DNA of 13,524 bases, from NCBI GenBank assembly GCA_016786525.1, contig JAEUVW010000249.1, forward strand, positions 1 through 13,524, written 5' to 3'. The notes under the pieces were generated by a model. That model had not been told where the DNA came from, did no database searches, and saw only the letters and a program-made list of their open reading frames with translations. Of this stretch, positions 6,513 to 13,524 are shown piece by piece. The translations under genes were made by a program, and so were the position numbers. Numbering within the stretch: position 1 is the first letter of the stretch; the number at the start of each line of letters is the position of its first letter. The DNA comes from Chitinophagaceae bacterium. Its GTDB lineage: Bacteria > Bacteroidota > Bacteroidia > Chitinophagales > Chitinophagaceae.

Positions 6513-7838
6513 ATGGAGTATCAAATCAAAAATGCCGAAGGAAAGCTGGGGATACTGATCCCTGGTCTCGGTGCGGTAGCAACTACCGTTATTGCAGGTG
6601 TGGAAGCCATCAGGAAAGGACTGTCCCAGCCTGTAGGCTCGCTGACACAAATGGGCAACATCCGCCTGGGTAAGCGTACGGAAAACCGTTACCCCCTGAT
6701 CAAGGATTTCGTGCCCCTGGCCGGCCTGAACGATATCGTTTTCGGTGGCTGGGATGTGTACGCGGACAACGTGTACCAGTCTGCGATGAATGCCAAGGTG
6801 CTGGAGCCCACCCTGCTGCAGGCCATCAAGCCGGAGCTGGAGGCCATCAAGCCGATGAAAGCGGTGTTCGACAGGGAGTATGTCAAAAACCTGGACGGTA
6901 CCAACATCAAGGAAGCGCCGACCAAGTGGGACCTGGCGCAGGCCCTGATGCAGGACATCGAAAACTTTAAGAAAGAAAACAATTGTAGCCGCGCCGTGAT
7001 CGTATGGTGTGCCTCTACGGAAAAATACACCGAAGAGAGCGCTGTACACCAGACCATCGAGGCGTTTGAGCAGGGGCTGAAAGATAATGATCCGAACATC
7101 GCTCCGAGCATGATCTACGCGTATGCTGCGCTGAAGTCTGATGTGCCTTTTGCCAATGGCGCACCGAACCTGACCGTAGACATCCCTGCGCTGGTGGCTT
7201 TGTCCAAAGAACTGAACGTGCCGATCGCCGTTAAAGATTTCAAAACAGTACTAACCCTGATGAAATCCATCGTAGCACCTGGTATGCAGGATCGTGATCT
7301 GGGTGTACGCGGTTGGTTCTCCTCCAACATCCTGGGCAACAGGGACGGACTGGTACTGGACGACCCGGACAACTTCAAAACAAAAGAGGTGTCCAAACTG
7401 AGCGTGCTGGAAGAGATCCTGAATGCGGATATTAACCCCGAACTGTATGGTGAACTGTACCATAAAGTAAGGATCAACTACTATCCTCCTCATGGCGACA
7501 ACAAAGAAAGCTGGGACAACATCGACATCTTCGGATGGCTGGGCTACCAGATGCAGATCAAGATCAACTTCCTCTGCCGCGATTCTATCTTAGCGGCGCC
7601 GATCGTGCTGGACCTGGCCCTGTTTATGGACCTGGCGCACCGCGCCGATATGAGCGGCGTACAGGAGTGGCTGTCTTTCTACTTCAAAGCACCGCAAACG
7701 GCTCCGGAGCTGAAGCCCGAGCATGATATCTTCAAACAACTGATCAAACTGCAAAATACACTGCGCCATATGATGGGTGAAGACCTCATCACGCACCTGG
7801 GACTGGATTACTACCAGGATCTCGTTGAAGCACTGTAA
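6513..7838 (+). CDS. ino1: myo-Inositol-1(3)-phosphate synthase
   Basis: This 441-aa cytosolic enzyme converts D-glucose 6-phosphate to inositol 3-phosphate using NAD, giving the head group for inositol lipids. The N-terminus has a Rossmann dinucleotide site, LGILIPGLGAVATT (12-25). The middle carries VKDFKTVLTLMKS (240-252), with lysines in the region of the catalytic lysines of the family, and SNILGNRDGLVLDD (271-284), equivalent to the GNxDG segment of eukaryotic enzymes. The C-terminal part has LCRDSILAAPIVLDLAL (354-370), matching the family's conserved C-x-DS-x-LA-x-P segment. It starts with ATG after an A-rich leader. It supplies the CDP-alcohol transferase encoded downstream. A strong hairpin follows the stop, so its transcript level may exceed that of the genes after it. 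Confidence 0.93.
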   Translation: MEYQIKNAEGKLGILIPGLGAVATTVIAGVEAIRKGLSQPVGSLTQMGNIRLGKRTENRYPLIKDFVPLAGLNDIVFGGWDVYADNVYQSAMNAKVLEPTLLQAIKPELEAIKPMKAVFDREYVKNLDGTNIKEAPTKWDLAQALMQDIENFKKENNCSRAVIVWCASTEKYTEESAVHQTIEAFEQGLKDNDPNIAPSMIYAYAALKSDVPFANGAPNLTVDIPALVALSKELNVPIAVKDFKTVLTLMKSIVAPGMQDRDLGVRGWFSSNILGNRDGLVLDDPDNFKTKEVSKLSVLEEILNADINPELYGELYHKVRINYYPPHGDNKESWDNIDIFGWLGYQMQIKINFLCRDSILAAPIVLDLALFMDLAHRADMSGVQEWLSFYFKAPQTAPELKPEHDIFKQLIKLQNTLRHMMGEDLITHLGLDYYQDLVEAL

Positions 7839-7841
7839 CTA

Positions 7842-7875
7842 AAAAGGGGCATGGTGCCCGCATCATGCCCCTTTT
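7842..7875 (+). terminator. Strong terminator-like hairpin inside the operon
   Basis: The arms 7842-7856 and 7861-7875 pair over 15 bp (one G-T wobble) with a CCCG loop. The outer part is AAAAGGGG/CCCCTTTT. The T-run is only four bases, followed by ACTACC, so termination may be partial. It fills the 43-bp gap between the inositol-phosphate synthase stop and the next ATG (7882) and ends 6 nt before that ATG. If formed in mRNA, it would also cover the place where a ribosome binds. Confidence 0.65.
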
Positions 7876-7881
7876 ACTACC

Positions 7882-8319
7882 ATGAAAACAATAGCAAGCA
7901 TATTCGGTATCGGGTACATCGGCAAAGGCGGCGGCACTGTTGCTGCTCTTGCAGCGGCGGTACTCTGGTACTTTGTGCAGCCCAATATCGGGCAGCAACT
8001 GATACTCGTGATCCTCTCCGTCGTACTGGGTGTATGGTCCGGCAATAAGGTAGAAGCAGACTGGGGAAAAGACAGCAGCAAAGTGGTGATCGATGAAGTA
8101 GCAGGCCTGTTTATCGCTGCCCTGTTTGTGCCGCTGACGATCAAGTACCTGCTGGCGGCGTTGGTCCTGTTCCGGTTTTTTGATATTGCCAAACCCCTGG
8201 GTGTACGGCGCATGGAGCGCTTCAAAGGGGGCTGGGGTGTGATGCTGGACGATATGCTCGCCGGTGTATATGCCAATGTGATACTGCAGTTTGTCGTGTA
8301 CACCAAACTGCTGGAATAG
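7882..8319 (+). CDS. PgpA-like lipid phosphatase, probable phosphatidylinositol-phosphate phosphatase
   Basis: This 145-aa membrane protein belongs to the phosphatidylglycerophosphatase A family (PgpA, about 170 aa in E. coli). Conserved blocks are GYIGKGGGTVAAL (11-23), VVIDEVAGLFIA (68-79, with D71 and E72), FRFFDIAKPLGV (97-108, with D101, K104 and P105) and GVMLDDMLAGVYANV (119-133, with D123 and D124). These acidic residues form the metal-dependent active site in the family. Hydrophobic segments lie at about 19-32, 39-52, 72-100 and 126-140. Family members dephosphorylate phosphatidylglycerophosphate. Between inositol-phosphate synthase and a phosphatidylinositol-phosphate synthase, the more likely substrate is phosphatidylinositol phosphate, giving phosphatidylinositol. 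That assignment is context-based; a housekeeping PgpA role is the alternative. Confidence 0.85.
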   Translation: MKTIASIFGIGYIGKGGGTVAALAAAVLWYFVQPNIGQQLILVILSVVLGVWSGNKVEADWGKDSSKVVIDEVAGLFIAALFVPLTIKYLLAALVLFRFFDIAKPLGVRRMERFKGGWGVMLDDMLAGVYANVILQFVVYTKLLE

Positions 8320-8325
8320 TTCTTT

Positions 8326-8697
8326 ATGATACAATTTTTAAAAGCTCAGGCCTCATCGCTCATTGCCACGGTAGCAGACTTCCTGGTGACCATCGTGTGC
8401 AAAGAAATATTGGGCATGTGGTACCTGCTGGCCAATATCCTGGGGGTGATCTCCGGGGGACTGGTGAACTTCTGGATCAACCGCGACTGGGTGTTTAACG
8501 GCCGTGAAAAAGCGGCACGCTACCAGGCCATACGGTATTTCGTCATCTGGACCGGCAACCTGCTGCTGAATGCTGCAGGCGTCTGGCTGCTGACACAATA
8601 CAGTTCCTTCAATTACCTCGTTTCGAAAACTGTCGTATCCCTTGTCGTAGGGTGGACATACAACTACTTTCTTCAAAAAAACTACGTTTTTAAATAG
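8326..8697 (+). CDS. GtrA-family small membrane protein
   Basis: This 123-aa protein has four predicted membrane segments (about 7-25, 31-48, 71-90 and 97-116). It shows the repeated GtrA signature after helices 2 and 4: NFWINRDWVF (48-57) and YNYFLQKNYVF (112-122). GtrA proteins are associated with moving polyprenyl- or lipid-linked sugars across the cytoplasmic membrane in O-antigen glucosylation and arabinan synthesis. Here it lies 6 bp after the PgpA-like gene and 9 bp before the next, within an inositol-lipid operon. It may therefore help move or present the inositol lipid or its precursor across the inner membrane. Family assignment is solid; the role is inference. Confidence 0.85.
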   Translation: MIQFLKAQASSLIATVADFLVTIVCKEILGMWYLLANILGVISGGLVNFWINRDWVFNGREKAARYQAIRYFVIWTGNLLLNAAGVWLLTQYSSFNYLVSKTVVSLVVGWTYNYFLQKNYVFK

Positions 8698-8706
8698 AAA
8701 ATTTTT

Positions 8707-11250
8707 ATGCTTCGAAGATCAGGAGCGCTTATTATCTTTTTAATCTGCAGCTCCGTTTCCCTTTTTGCGCAGAGTACATTTGTCAACGGTACGGTTACCG
8801 ATGCCAAGACAAATGAACCCCTGTCTTTTGTCGCTGTTTCTTTTCCCGGCACTACTACCGGTACGGTAACGGACGACGAGGGGCGCTATTCCCTTAAAAT
8901 CAATGGCACGCCTTCGCAGGTGCGCTTCTCTTATACCGGCTACAAGACAGTCAACAGGAAGATCGATGCCGGAGAGCAAACGATCAACATCAGTATGACG
9001 GAAGATGCCCGGACCTTAAAAGAAATTACCGTAAAATCCGGCAAGCAGGGCCGCTACCGCAACAAGGACAATCCTGCCGTGGAGCTGATCCGCGAGGTCA
9101 TCGCCCACAAAGAGAGCAACCGCTCTAAAAATTACGAATACCTCGCCTACCAGGAGTACGAAAAGCTGCAGTTTTCCCTGAGCAATTCTCCTGCCAAAAT
9201 GCGTAAGAACCTGCTGGTGCGGAAATACTCCTTTATGGCCAGCAGCCTGGATACCACCACGCTTGAAGGCAAGGCGATCCTGCCCGTTTTTATGCAGGAA
9301 AACCTGTCGCAGATCTATTACCGCCGCAAGCCGGAAAAGACCAAAAAAGAGATCATTGCCGAAAAGCGCATCACTTTCGATGAAACTTTTATCGACAACA
9401 ACGGCCTGACAGCGTACCTGAAGCACGTGTACCAGAACGTGGATATCTACGAGAACAACATCACCATCGTCACGAACCAGTTCCTGAGCCCGATAGCCGA
9501 CTTGTCGCCGACCTTCTATAAGTTCTTCCTGATCGATACCACAACGATGAACGGCTACCCGCTGGTGCAGATCGCTTTCCGCCCGCGCAACAAGGCCGAT
9601 TTCCTCTTCCAGGGCTCTATCTATGTGACCCTGGACGGGCATTATGCCGTAGAAAAGGTGGATATGAAGGTGAACAAGCAGATCAACCTGAACTGGGTCA
9701 AAGACCTGAGCGTGCACCAGGAGTTTGAGCAGAACAGCGATAAGCGTTACCATGTATCCAAGAGCAAGTTATCGGCCGACTTCGGGCTCACCAAGAACGG
9801 CGACGGCGGACTGTACGGCGAACGAACCGTATCCTACAAGGAGTATGTAACGCCCGAGCTGATCCCCGACTCCTTATTTACCGGGGAGGCTGTGGTACAC
9901 CGCCTGGCCGCCGATAAGAAAGATGAACGCTTCTGGTCGAAGAACCGGCACGACTCGCTGAGCACCAGCGAACAGGCGGTATATGAAAACCTGGACAGTA
10001 TCCAGAATACAAAATCATTTAAGCGGGTGATGAACGTGGCGACCCTGGTGCTGGCGGGATATACCAAAGCCGGCCCTTATGTAGAGATCGGTCCCTTCAA
10101 TACCTTTTACAGCTTCAACCCGGTAGAGGGCTTCCGGGGCCGCGTGGGCGGCCGTACAACCCCGAAGCTGAGCAAGAATGTGTATTTTGAGACTTATGCC
10201 GCTTATGGTTTCAAGGATGAAAAATGGAAGTACTATTTCGGCGGCATCTATTCGTTTACCAACCGTTCGATCTATGAGTTTCCGACCAACAAGATATCGG
10301 CCAACTACCAGCGTGACGTAAAGATCCCCGGGCAGGAACTGCAGTTCATCCAGGAAGACAACATTTTCCTTTCCCTGAAAAGGGGGGTGAATGACAAGTG
10401 GCTGTACAATGATATTTATAATATAGACTACCTGCACGAGTACAACAACCACTTCTCGTACAAGATCGGTTTCAAGAACTGGCGGCAGCAGGCGGCAGGC
10501 GGACTGCACTATATCAACGATGCCACCAGGCTGCCTGTAGAAAGCCTGACTACCTCCGAGGCTTCGCTGGAGCTGCGCTGGGCGCCGCACGAAGAATTTT
10601 ACCAGGGCAAACTGTACCGCATCCCCCTGCCGAACCGCTATCCCGTGTTCACCCTGCGCGGTATCGTCGGTCTGAAAGATGTATTCAAAGGGCAATACAA
10701 TTACCAGAACATCAGCGCCAATGTGTACAAAAGGGTCTACCTGTCCCAGCTGGGCTTTGCGGATGTGGTGCTTGAAGGCGGCTATGTGTTTGGCAAAGTC
10801 CCTTTCCCCCTGCTGGACATACACCGGGCCAACCAGAGCTATTCCTACCAGTTGCAATCGTACAACCTGATGAACTTCCTGGAGTTTGTCAGCGACCATT
10901 ATGCCAGCATACAGATCGATCAGTGCTTCAACGGCTTTTTCCTGAACAAGATCCCGCTGGTCAAAAAGCTGAAGTTCCGGGAGTTTGTCAGTGCCAAAGT
11001 GCTGTACGGCGGATTGCGCGAAGAGAACAGGCCGGGCAAGAACGACGCAAGCCTGTATTGTTTCCCTGAAGATGAAAACGGGCGCTTATCGACCTTTTCC
11101 CTGCAAAAGGAACCGTATATCGAAGGCAGTATCGGTGTGGGTAATATTTTGAAGTTTTTCAGGGTAGATGTGGTGCGCCGCTTTACCTATATCGACAACC
11201 CGAATGTCTCCGCTACGGGGATCAGGGTTCGTTTCAAATTTGATTTTTAG
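8707..11250 (+). CDS. DUF5686/carboxypeptidase-regulatory-domain outer-membrane protein
   Basis: This 847-aa protein has a Sec signal peptide (1-22, ending SLFAQ). A carboxypeptidase-regulatory-like beta-sandwich follows at about 25-110, with VNGTVTDAKTNEPLSFVAV, GTVTDDEGRYSL and FSYTGYKTV. The rest is a long region typical of Bacteroidota DUF5686 proteins: an N-terminal part (about 115-420) with KNYEYLAYQEYEK (141-153), then a predicted beta-barrel rich in alternating aromatics that ends RVRFKFDF with a terminal Phe. This architecture predicts an outer-membrane barrel with a periplasmic N-terminus. The function of the family is unknown to me. It begins 9 bp after the GtrA gene and ends 1 bp before the phosphatidyltransferase gene, so it is co-transcribed with lipid enzymes. 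A role in placing the inositol lipid in the outer membrane is speculative. Confidence 0.85.
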   Translation: MLRRSGALIIFLICSSVSLFAQSTFVNGTVTDAKTNEPLSFVAVSFPGTTTGTVTDDEGRYSLKINGTPSQVRFSYTGYKTVNRKIDAGEQTINISMTEDARTLKEITVKSGKQGRYRNKDNPAVELIREVIAHKESNRSKNYEYLAYQEYEKLQFSLSNSPAKMRKNLLVRKYSFMASSLDTTTLEGKAILPVFMQENLSQIYYRRKPEKTKKEIIAEKRITFDETFIDNNGLTAYLKHVYQNVDIYENNITIVTNQFLSPIADLSPTFYKFFLIDTTTMNGYPLVQIAFRPRNKADFLFQGSIYVTLDGHYAVEKVDMKVNKQINLNWVKDLSVHQEFEQNSDKRYHVSKSKLSADFGLTKNGDGGLYGERTVSYKEYVTPELIPDSLFTGEAVVHRLAADKKDERFWSKNRHDSLSTSEQAVYENLDSIQNTKSFKRVMNVATLVLAGYTKAGPYVEIGPFNTFYSFNPVEGFRGRVGGRTTPKLSKNVYFETYAAYGFKDEKWKYYFGGIYSFTNRSIYEFPTNKISANYQRDVKIPGQELQFIQEDNIFLSLKRGVNDKWLYNDIYNIDYLHEYNNHFSYKIGFKNWRQQAAGGLHYINDATRLPVESLTTSEASLELRWAPHEEFYQGKLYRIPLPNRYPVFTLRGIVGLKDVFKGQYNYQNISANVYKRVYLSQLGFADVVLEGGYVFGKVPFPLLDIHRANQSYSYQLQSYNLMNFLEFVSDHYASIQIDQCFNGFFLNKIPLVKKLKFREFVSAKVLYGGLREENRPGKNDASLYCFPEDENGRLSTFSLQKEPYIEGSIGVGNILKFFRVDVVRRFTYIDNPNVSATGIRVRFKFDF

Positions 11251-11251
11251 T

Positions 11252-12556
11252 ATGAAAGCAAAACAACTGAGAGATCATTTACAACAGGGCATCTACAAGG
11301 TGATCAATCCCTTTGTACGCCTGCTGATCCGGATGGGGCTCACACCCAACCTGGTCACCATTATCGGCCTGTTGCTGAATATAGGGGTAGCCATTATTTT
11401 CGTAGCCGGTGCCGAGATCACCAACAGGGGCGACCTTTCCTATGTAGGTTGGGCCGGGGCGCTGATCCTGTTTGCCGGCCTGTTCGATATGCTGGACGGG
11501 CAGGTGGCACGCATCGGCAACATGAGCTCTACCTTCGGCGCGATGTTCGACTCTGTGCTGGACCGTTACAGCGAACTGATCCTCTTCCTGGGCATCTGCT
11601 ATTACCTGATCGCGCATCACTACTTTCTCAGCTCCCTGTTTGCCTTTATTGCGCTGATCGGGTCCATGATGGTCAGCTACACCCGCGCACGGGCCGAAGG
11701 CCTGGGTGTGGAGTGCAAGGGCGGATTGATGCAGCGGCCGGAGCGCGTGGTGCTGATCAGCGTGTCGGCTATGGCCTGCGGTATTGCCAGCCATTATATC
11801 GGCGGCGATTACAAAATATTCGTTCCCGGCATATCCTTTCACATTTTCGAGACAATGACCATCTTTACCCTTCCGATTGCCGTCATGGCCGTGATGACCA
11901 ACATTACCGCTGTCGGCAGGCTGCGCCAGGCAAAGATCGCGCTGGATGCAAAAGACAAGGCAAAGCAGCAGGAAAACAAAAGCAGCCTGAAAGCGGCAGT
12001 ACTGGCTTTCTTCTTTCTTTCTTTCAGCGTTGTGACGGGTACGGCGAGCGCAAAACATACGCCTGGTGTCGAGTTTAACGAAGCGGATACCTTCCCCGTG
12101 CCCAGGGCATACGACAAGCTGCTGTTTTACCTGCAACGCACACCGAATACCAATACGGTGATGTATGAGCTGAACACCGATCCGAAAACCGGCCAGCTGG
12201 ATGAAGACGAGCCGGTACATGTGTATTGGATCCGGTATACGGAACCCGGCAATCCCAAAAAGGAACTGAATTTTATCCAGCGCAAATATGCTTACGGGCT
12301 CAAGGTCAAAAAGATCAGCGATATCCACTGGGAACTGCGCTTCGTCTCTACCTCGAAGCGTATCCTGCACCTGATGAAGGCCGAGGACGGCCGCTATTAT
12401 GTTTTTGCAACAGTGAACGGCAGCAATACCGTATTGAAACGGGTGTACCTGAAAATAGACGGCGGTACCTTCTGGTCGCCCAATGTCGTCTATATCGAAC
12501 TGAAAGGCACGGATGCAGCGACCGGAAAAGTAAATATGGAGCGTATTAAAATGTAG
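11252..12556 (+). CDS. CDP-alcohol phosphatidyltransferase (probable PI-phosphate synthase) fused to DUF4833
   Basis: This 434-aa protein is best started at the ATG at 11252, one base after the preceding stop; the frame extends 28 codons upstream but only inside the neighbouring gene. Residues 1-225 form a CDP-alcohol phosphatidyltransferase with five or six membrane helices. The complete catalytic motif is visible: D79, D82-G83, A86-R87, G96, D100 and D104, with canonical spacing. In this context it should join CDP-diacylglycerol and inositol 3-phosphate to make phosphatidylinositol phosphate, like mycobacterial PIP synthase. After a Lys/Gln-rich linker (230-246), a hydrophobic stretch (247-266) ending ASA resembles a signal peptide or anchor. 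It is followed by a soluble DUF4833-like domain (about 275-425) with LLFYLQRTPNTNTVMYELN, VYWIRYTE and KYAYGLKV. No internal ATG lies near the junction, so the fusion looks real. The role of DUF4833 is unknown. Confidence 0.88.
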   Translation: MKAKQLRDHLQQGIYKVINPFVRLLIRMGLTPNLVTIIGLLLNIGVAIIFVAGAEITNRGDLSYVGWAGALILFAGLFDMLDGQVARIGNMSSTFGAMFDSVLDRYSELILFLGICYYLIAHHYFLSSLFAFIALIGSMMVSYTRARAEGLGVECKGGLMQRPERVVLISVSAMACGIASHYIGGDYKIFVPGISFHIFETMTIFTLPIAVMAVMTNITAVGRLRQAKIALDAKDKAKQQENKSSLKAAVLAFFFLSFSVVTGTASAKHTPGVEFNEADTFPVPRAYDKLLFYLQRTPNTNTVMYELNTDPKTGQLDEDEPVHVYWIRYTEPGNPKKELNFIQRKYAYGLKVKKISDIHWELRFVSTSKRILHLMKAEDGRYYVFATVNGSNTVLKRVYLKIDGGTFWSPNVVYIELKGTDAATGKVNMERIKM

Positions 12557-12557
12557 T

Positions 12558-13511
12558 ATGACGGAAGTATCATCATCCCTGACTATGAACCAAGGCAAAG
12601 CTTTGCTGAATACAAGGAGCATCATTACGATGCTGCTGATATCGGTTGCGTACCTGCTGTTGTCCCGCTTGCTGGTGGGGTATAAGTCCGACCAGGTCTT
12701 CCTGGTCGTGCTGGCGAATGTGCTGTACTTTGCTTCAAGGGTGACCAGGAAGCTGATCACCGGTTTTTCCATTTTCATTGTGTATTGGGTCATCTTCGAT
12801 TACATGAAGGCATTCCCGAATTATGAGTACAACCAGGTGCACATCGGCTCCCTGTATGAACTTGAAAAATCAATATTCGGTTTCAGTGTTTCCGGAACTG
12901 TGCTGACCCCCAATGAATACTGGAACCTGTATCACAATTCATTCCTTGATGTACTGAGCGGGATATTTTACCTGACCTGGGTGCCGGTGCCGATGGCCTT
13001 TGCGATCTACCTGTTTTTCAAAAAGAAAGACCAGTTCATTTACTTCTGCCTCAGCTTCCTGCTGGTGAACCTGATCGGGTTCGTGATCTACTATATATAC
13101 CCGGCGGCTCCGCCCTGGTATGTGCAGCAGCATGGTTTCGAATTTATAGCCAACACGCCGGGGAATACCGGCGGGCTCAGCCGCTTCGATGCTTTTTTCC
13201 ACACACCCGTTTTCAGTTCTATTTACGAAAAGAGCTCTAACGTATTTGCGGCCATGCCTTCTCTGCATTCTTCCTACCCGGTACTGGTGCTGTACTACGG
13301 CCTGAAGAACAGGCTGGGCAGGATCAATATCCTGTTTGCCATACTGATGCTGGGCATCTGGTTTTCCGCAGTATACACCAGCCATCATTACGTATTGGAT
13401 GTGATCGCTGGTTTGTGCTGCGCCCTGACCGGTATTGCGGCTTTTAAATGGCTGAACCGGAAAGGGCCTGTGCGGTGGCTGTCGGGCACTATGATCCGCG
13501 CCACAGCGTAG
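12558..13511 (+). CDS. AUR1-like PAP2-family protein, probable inositol phosphorylceramide synthase
   Basis: This 317-aa integral membrane protein has about six to eight predicted helices (near 22-40, 45-60, 68-84, 130-152, 158-180, 240-250, 256-272 and 282-297). It carries AUR1/IPC-synthase-type PAP2 motifs: YPAAPPWY (181-188), AAMPSLHSSYP (231-241) and AVYTSHHYVLDVIAG (271-285). The likely catalytic triad is H237, H277 and D281; the H-to-D spacing of 4 matches yeast Aur1 (H336, D340) and the two histidines are 40 apart compared with 42. Such enzymes transfer phosphoinositol from phosphatidylinositol to ceramide, releasing diacylglycerol. With ceramide and phosphatidylinositol enzymes in the same operon, that is the most likely reaction. 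The start is ATG one base after the preceding TAG (TAGTATG). A simple lipid phosphatase is the alternative. Thirteen bases of unassigned sequence follow to the window end. Confidence 0.88.
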   Translation: MTEVSSSLTMNQGKALLNTRSIITMLLISVAYLLLSRLLVGYKSDQVFLVVLANVLYFASRVTRKLITGFSIFIVYWVIFDYMKAFPNYEYNQVHIGSLYELEKSIFGFSVSGTVLTPNEYWNLYHNSFLDVLSGIFYLTWVPVPMAFAIYLFFKKKDQFIYFCLSFLLVNLIGFVIYYIYPAAPPWYVQQHGFEFIANTPGNTGGLSRFDAFFHTPVFSSIYEKSSNVFAAMPSLHSSYPVLVLYYGLKNRLGRINILFAILMLGIWFSAVYTSHHYVLDVIAGLCCALTGIAAFKWLNRKGPVRWLSGTMIRATA

Positions 13512-13524
13512 ACCAATGTTAGCA

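Noticed and set aside
11168..11251. Earlier start for the phosphatidyltransferase inside the DUF5686 gene
   Set aside because: The 28 extra residues are out-of-frame DUF5686 sequence. The ATG at 11252 directly after the stop gives a normal family N-terminus.
11279..12793. 504-codon open frame on the minus strand across the phosphatidyltransferase and PAP2 genes
   Set aside because: It is antisense to two well-supported genes with complete catalytic motifs. Its translation is His/Gln/Asp-rich without domains, as expected for the mirror of GC-biased codons.
1..13524. Insertion sequence, prophage, CRISPR or defence island
   Set aside because: No transposase, integrase, phage structural gene, regularly spaced repeat array or tRNA attachment site is visible; gene content is metabolic and uniform in direction.

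Overview
The window looks like chromosomal DNA from a member of the Bacteroidota, probably Chitinophagales (family placement is inference). The signs are a TonB-dependent receptor with a C-terminal Phe, a carboxypeptidase-regulatory/DUF5686 outer-membrane protein, a DUF4833 domain, A-rich translation starts without clear Shine-Dalgarno sequences, a TAnnTTTG-type promoter element, and a G-rich extragenic repeat of a kind common in this phylum. All genes are on the + strand. I see no tRNA, rRNA, CRISPR array, transposase or attachment site.

Layout: (1) 1-2226 holds a TonB-dependent receptor cut at its 5' end. (2) 2227-3069 is an 843-bp stretch with no gene I can support. It is rich in hairpins: two related stem-loops just after the receptor, a palindromic G-rich repeat with a G-quadruplex motif, a possible second copy in inverted orientation, a long inverted repeat followed by a very good intrinsic terminator, and finally an AT-rich promoter region. 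(3) 3070-13511 is a nine-gene, same-strand block with gaps between -4 and 79 bp, probably one operon.

The block reads as a nearly complete pathway for inositol phosphorylceramide. Serine palmitoyltransferase, a GNAT-type N-acyltransferase and a short-chain reductase/epimerase match the bacterial ceramide genes spt, bcerS and cerR. They are followed by myo-inositol-phosphate synthase, a PgpA-like lipid phosphatase (here probably phosphatidylinositol-phosphate phosphatase), a GtrA-type small membrane protein, a DUF5686 outer-membrane barrel, a CDP-alcohol phosphatidyltransferase (phosphatidylinositol-phosphate synthase) fused to a DUF4833 domain, and an AUR1-like PAP2 protein that would move phosphoinositol from phosphatidylinositol to ceramide.

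The individual enzymes resemble known ones, including those I recall from the Bacteroides thetaiotaomicron inositol-lipid locus and the Caulobacter ceramide genes. What deserves attention is that both branches sit in one locus, that it includes genes of unknown role (DUF5686, DUF4833 fusion, GtrA) that could handle or export the lipid, and that a strong terminator-like hairpin stands between the two halves, 6 nt before the PgpA-like gene.
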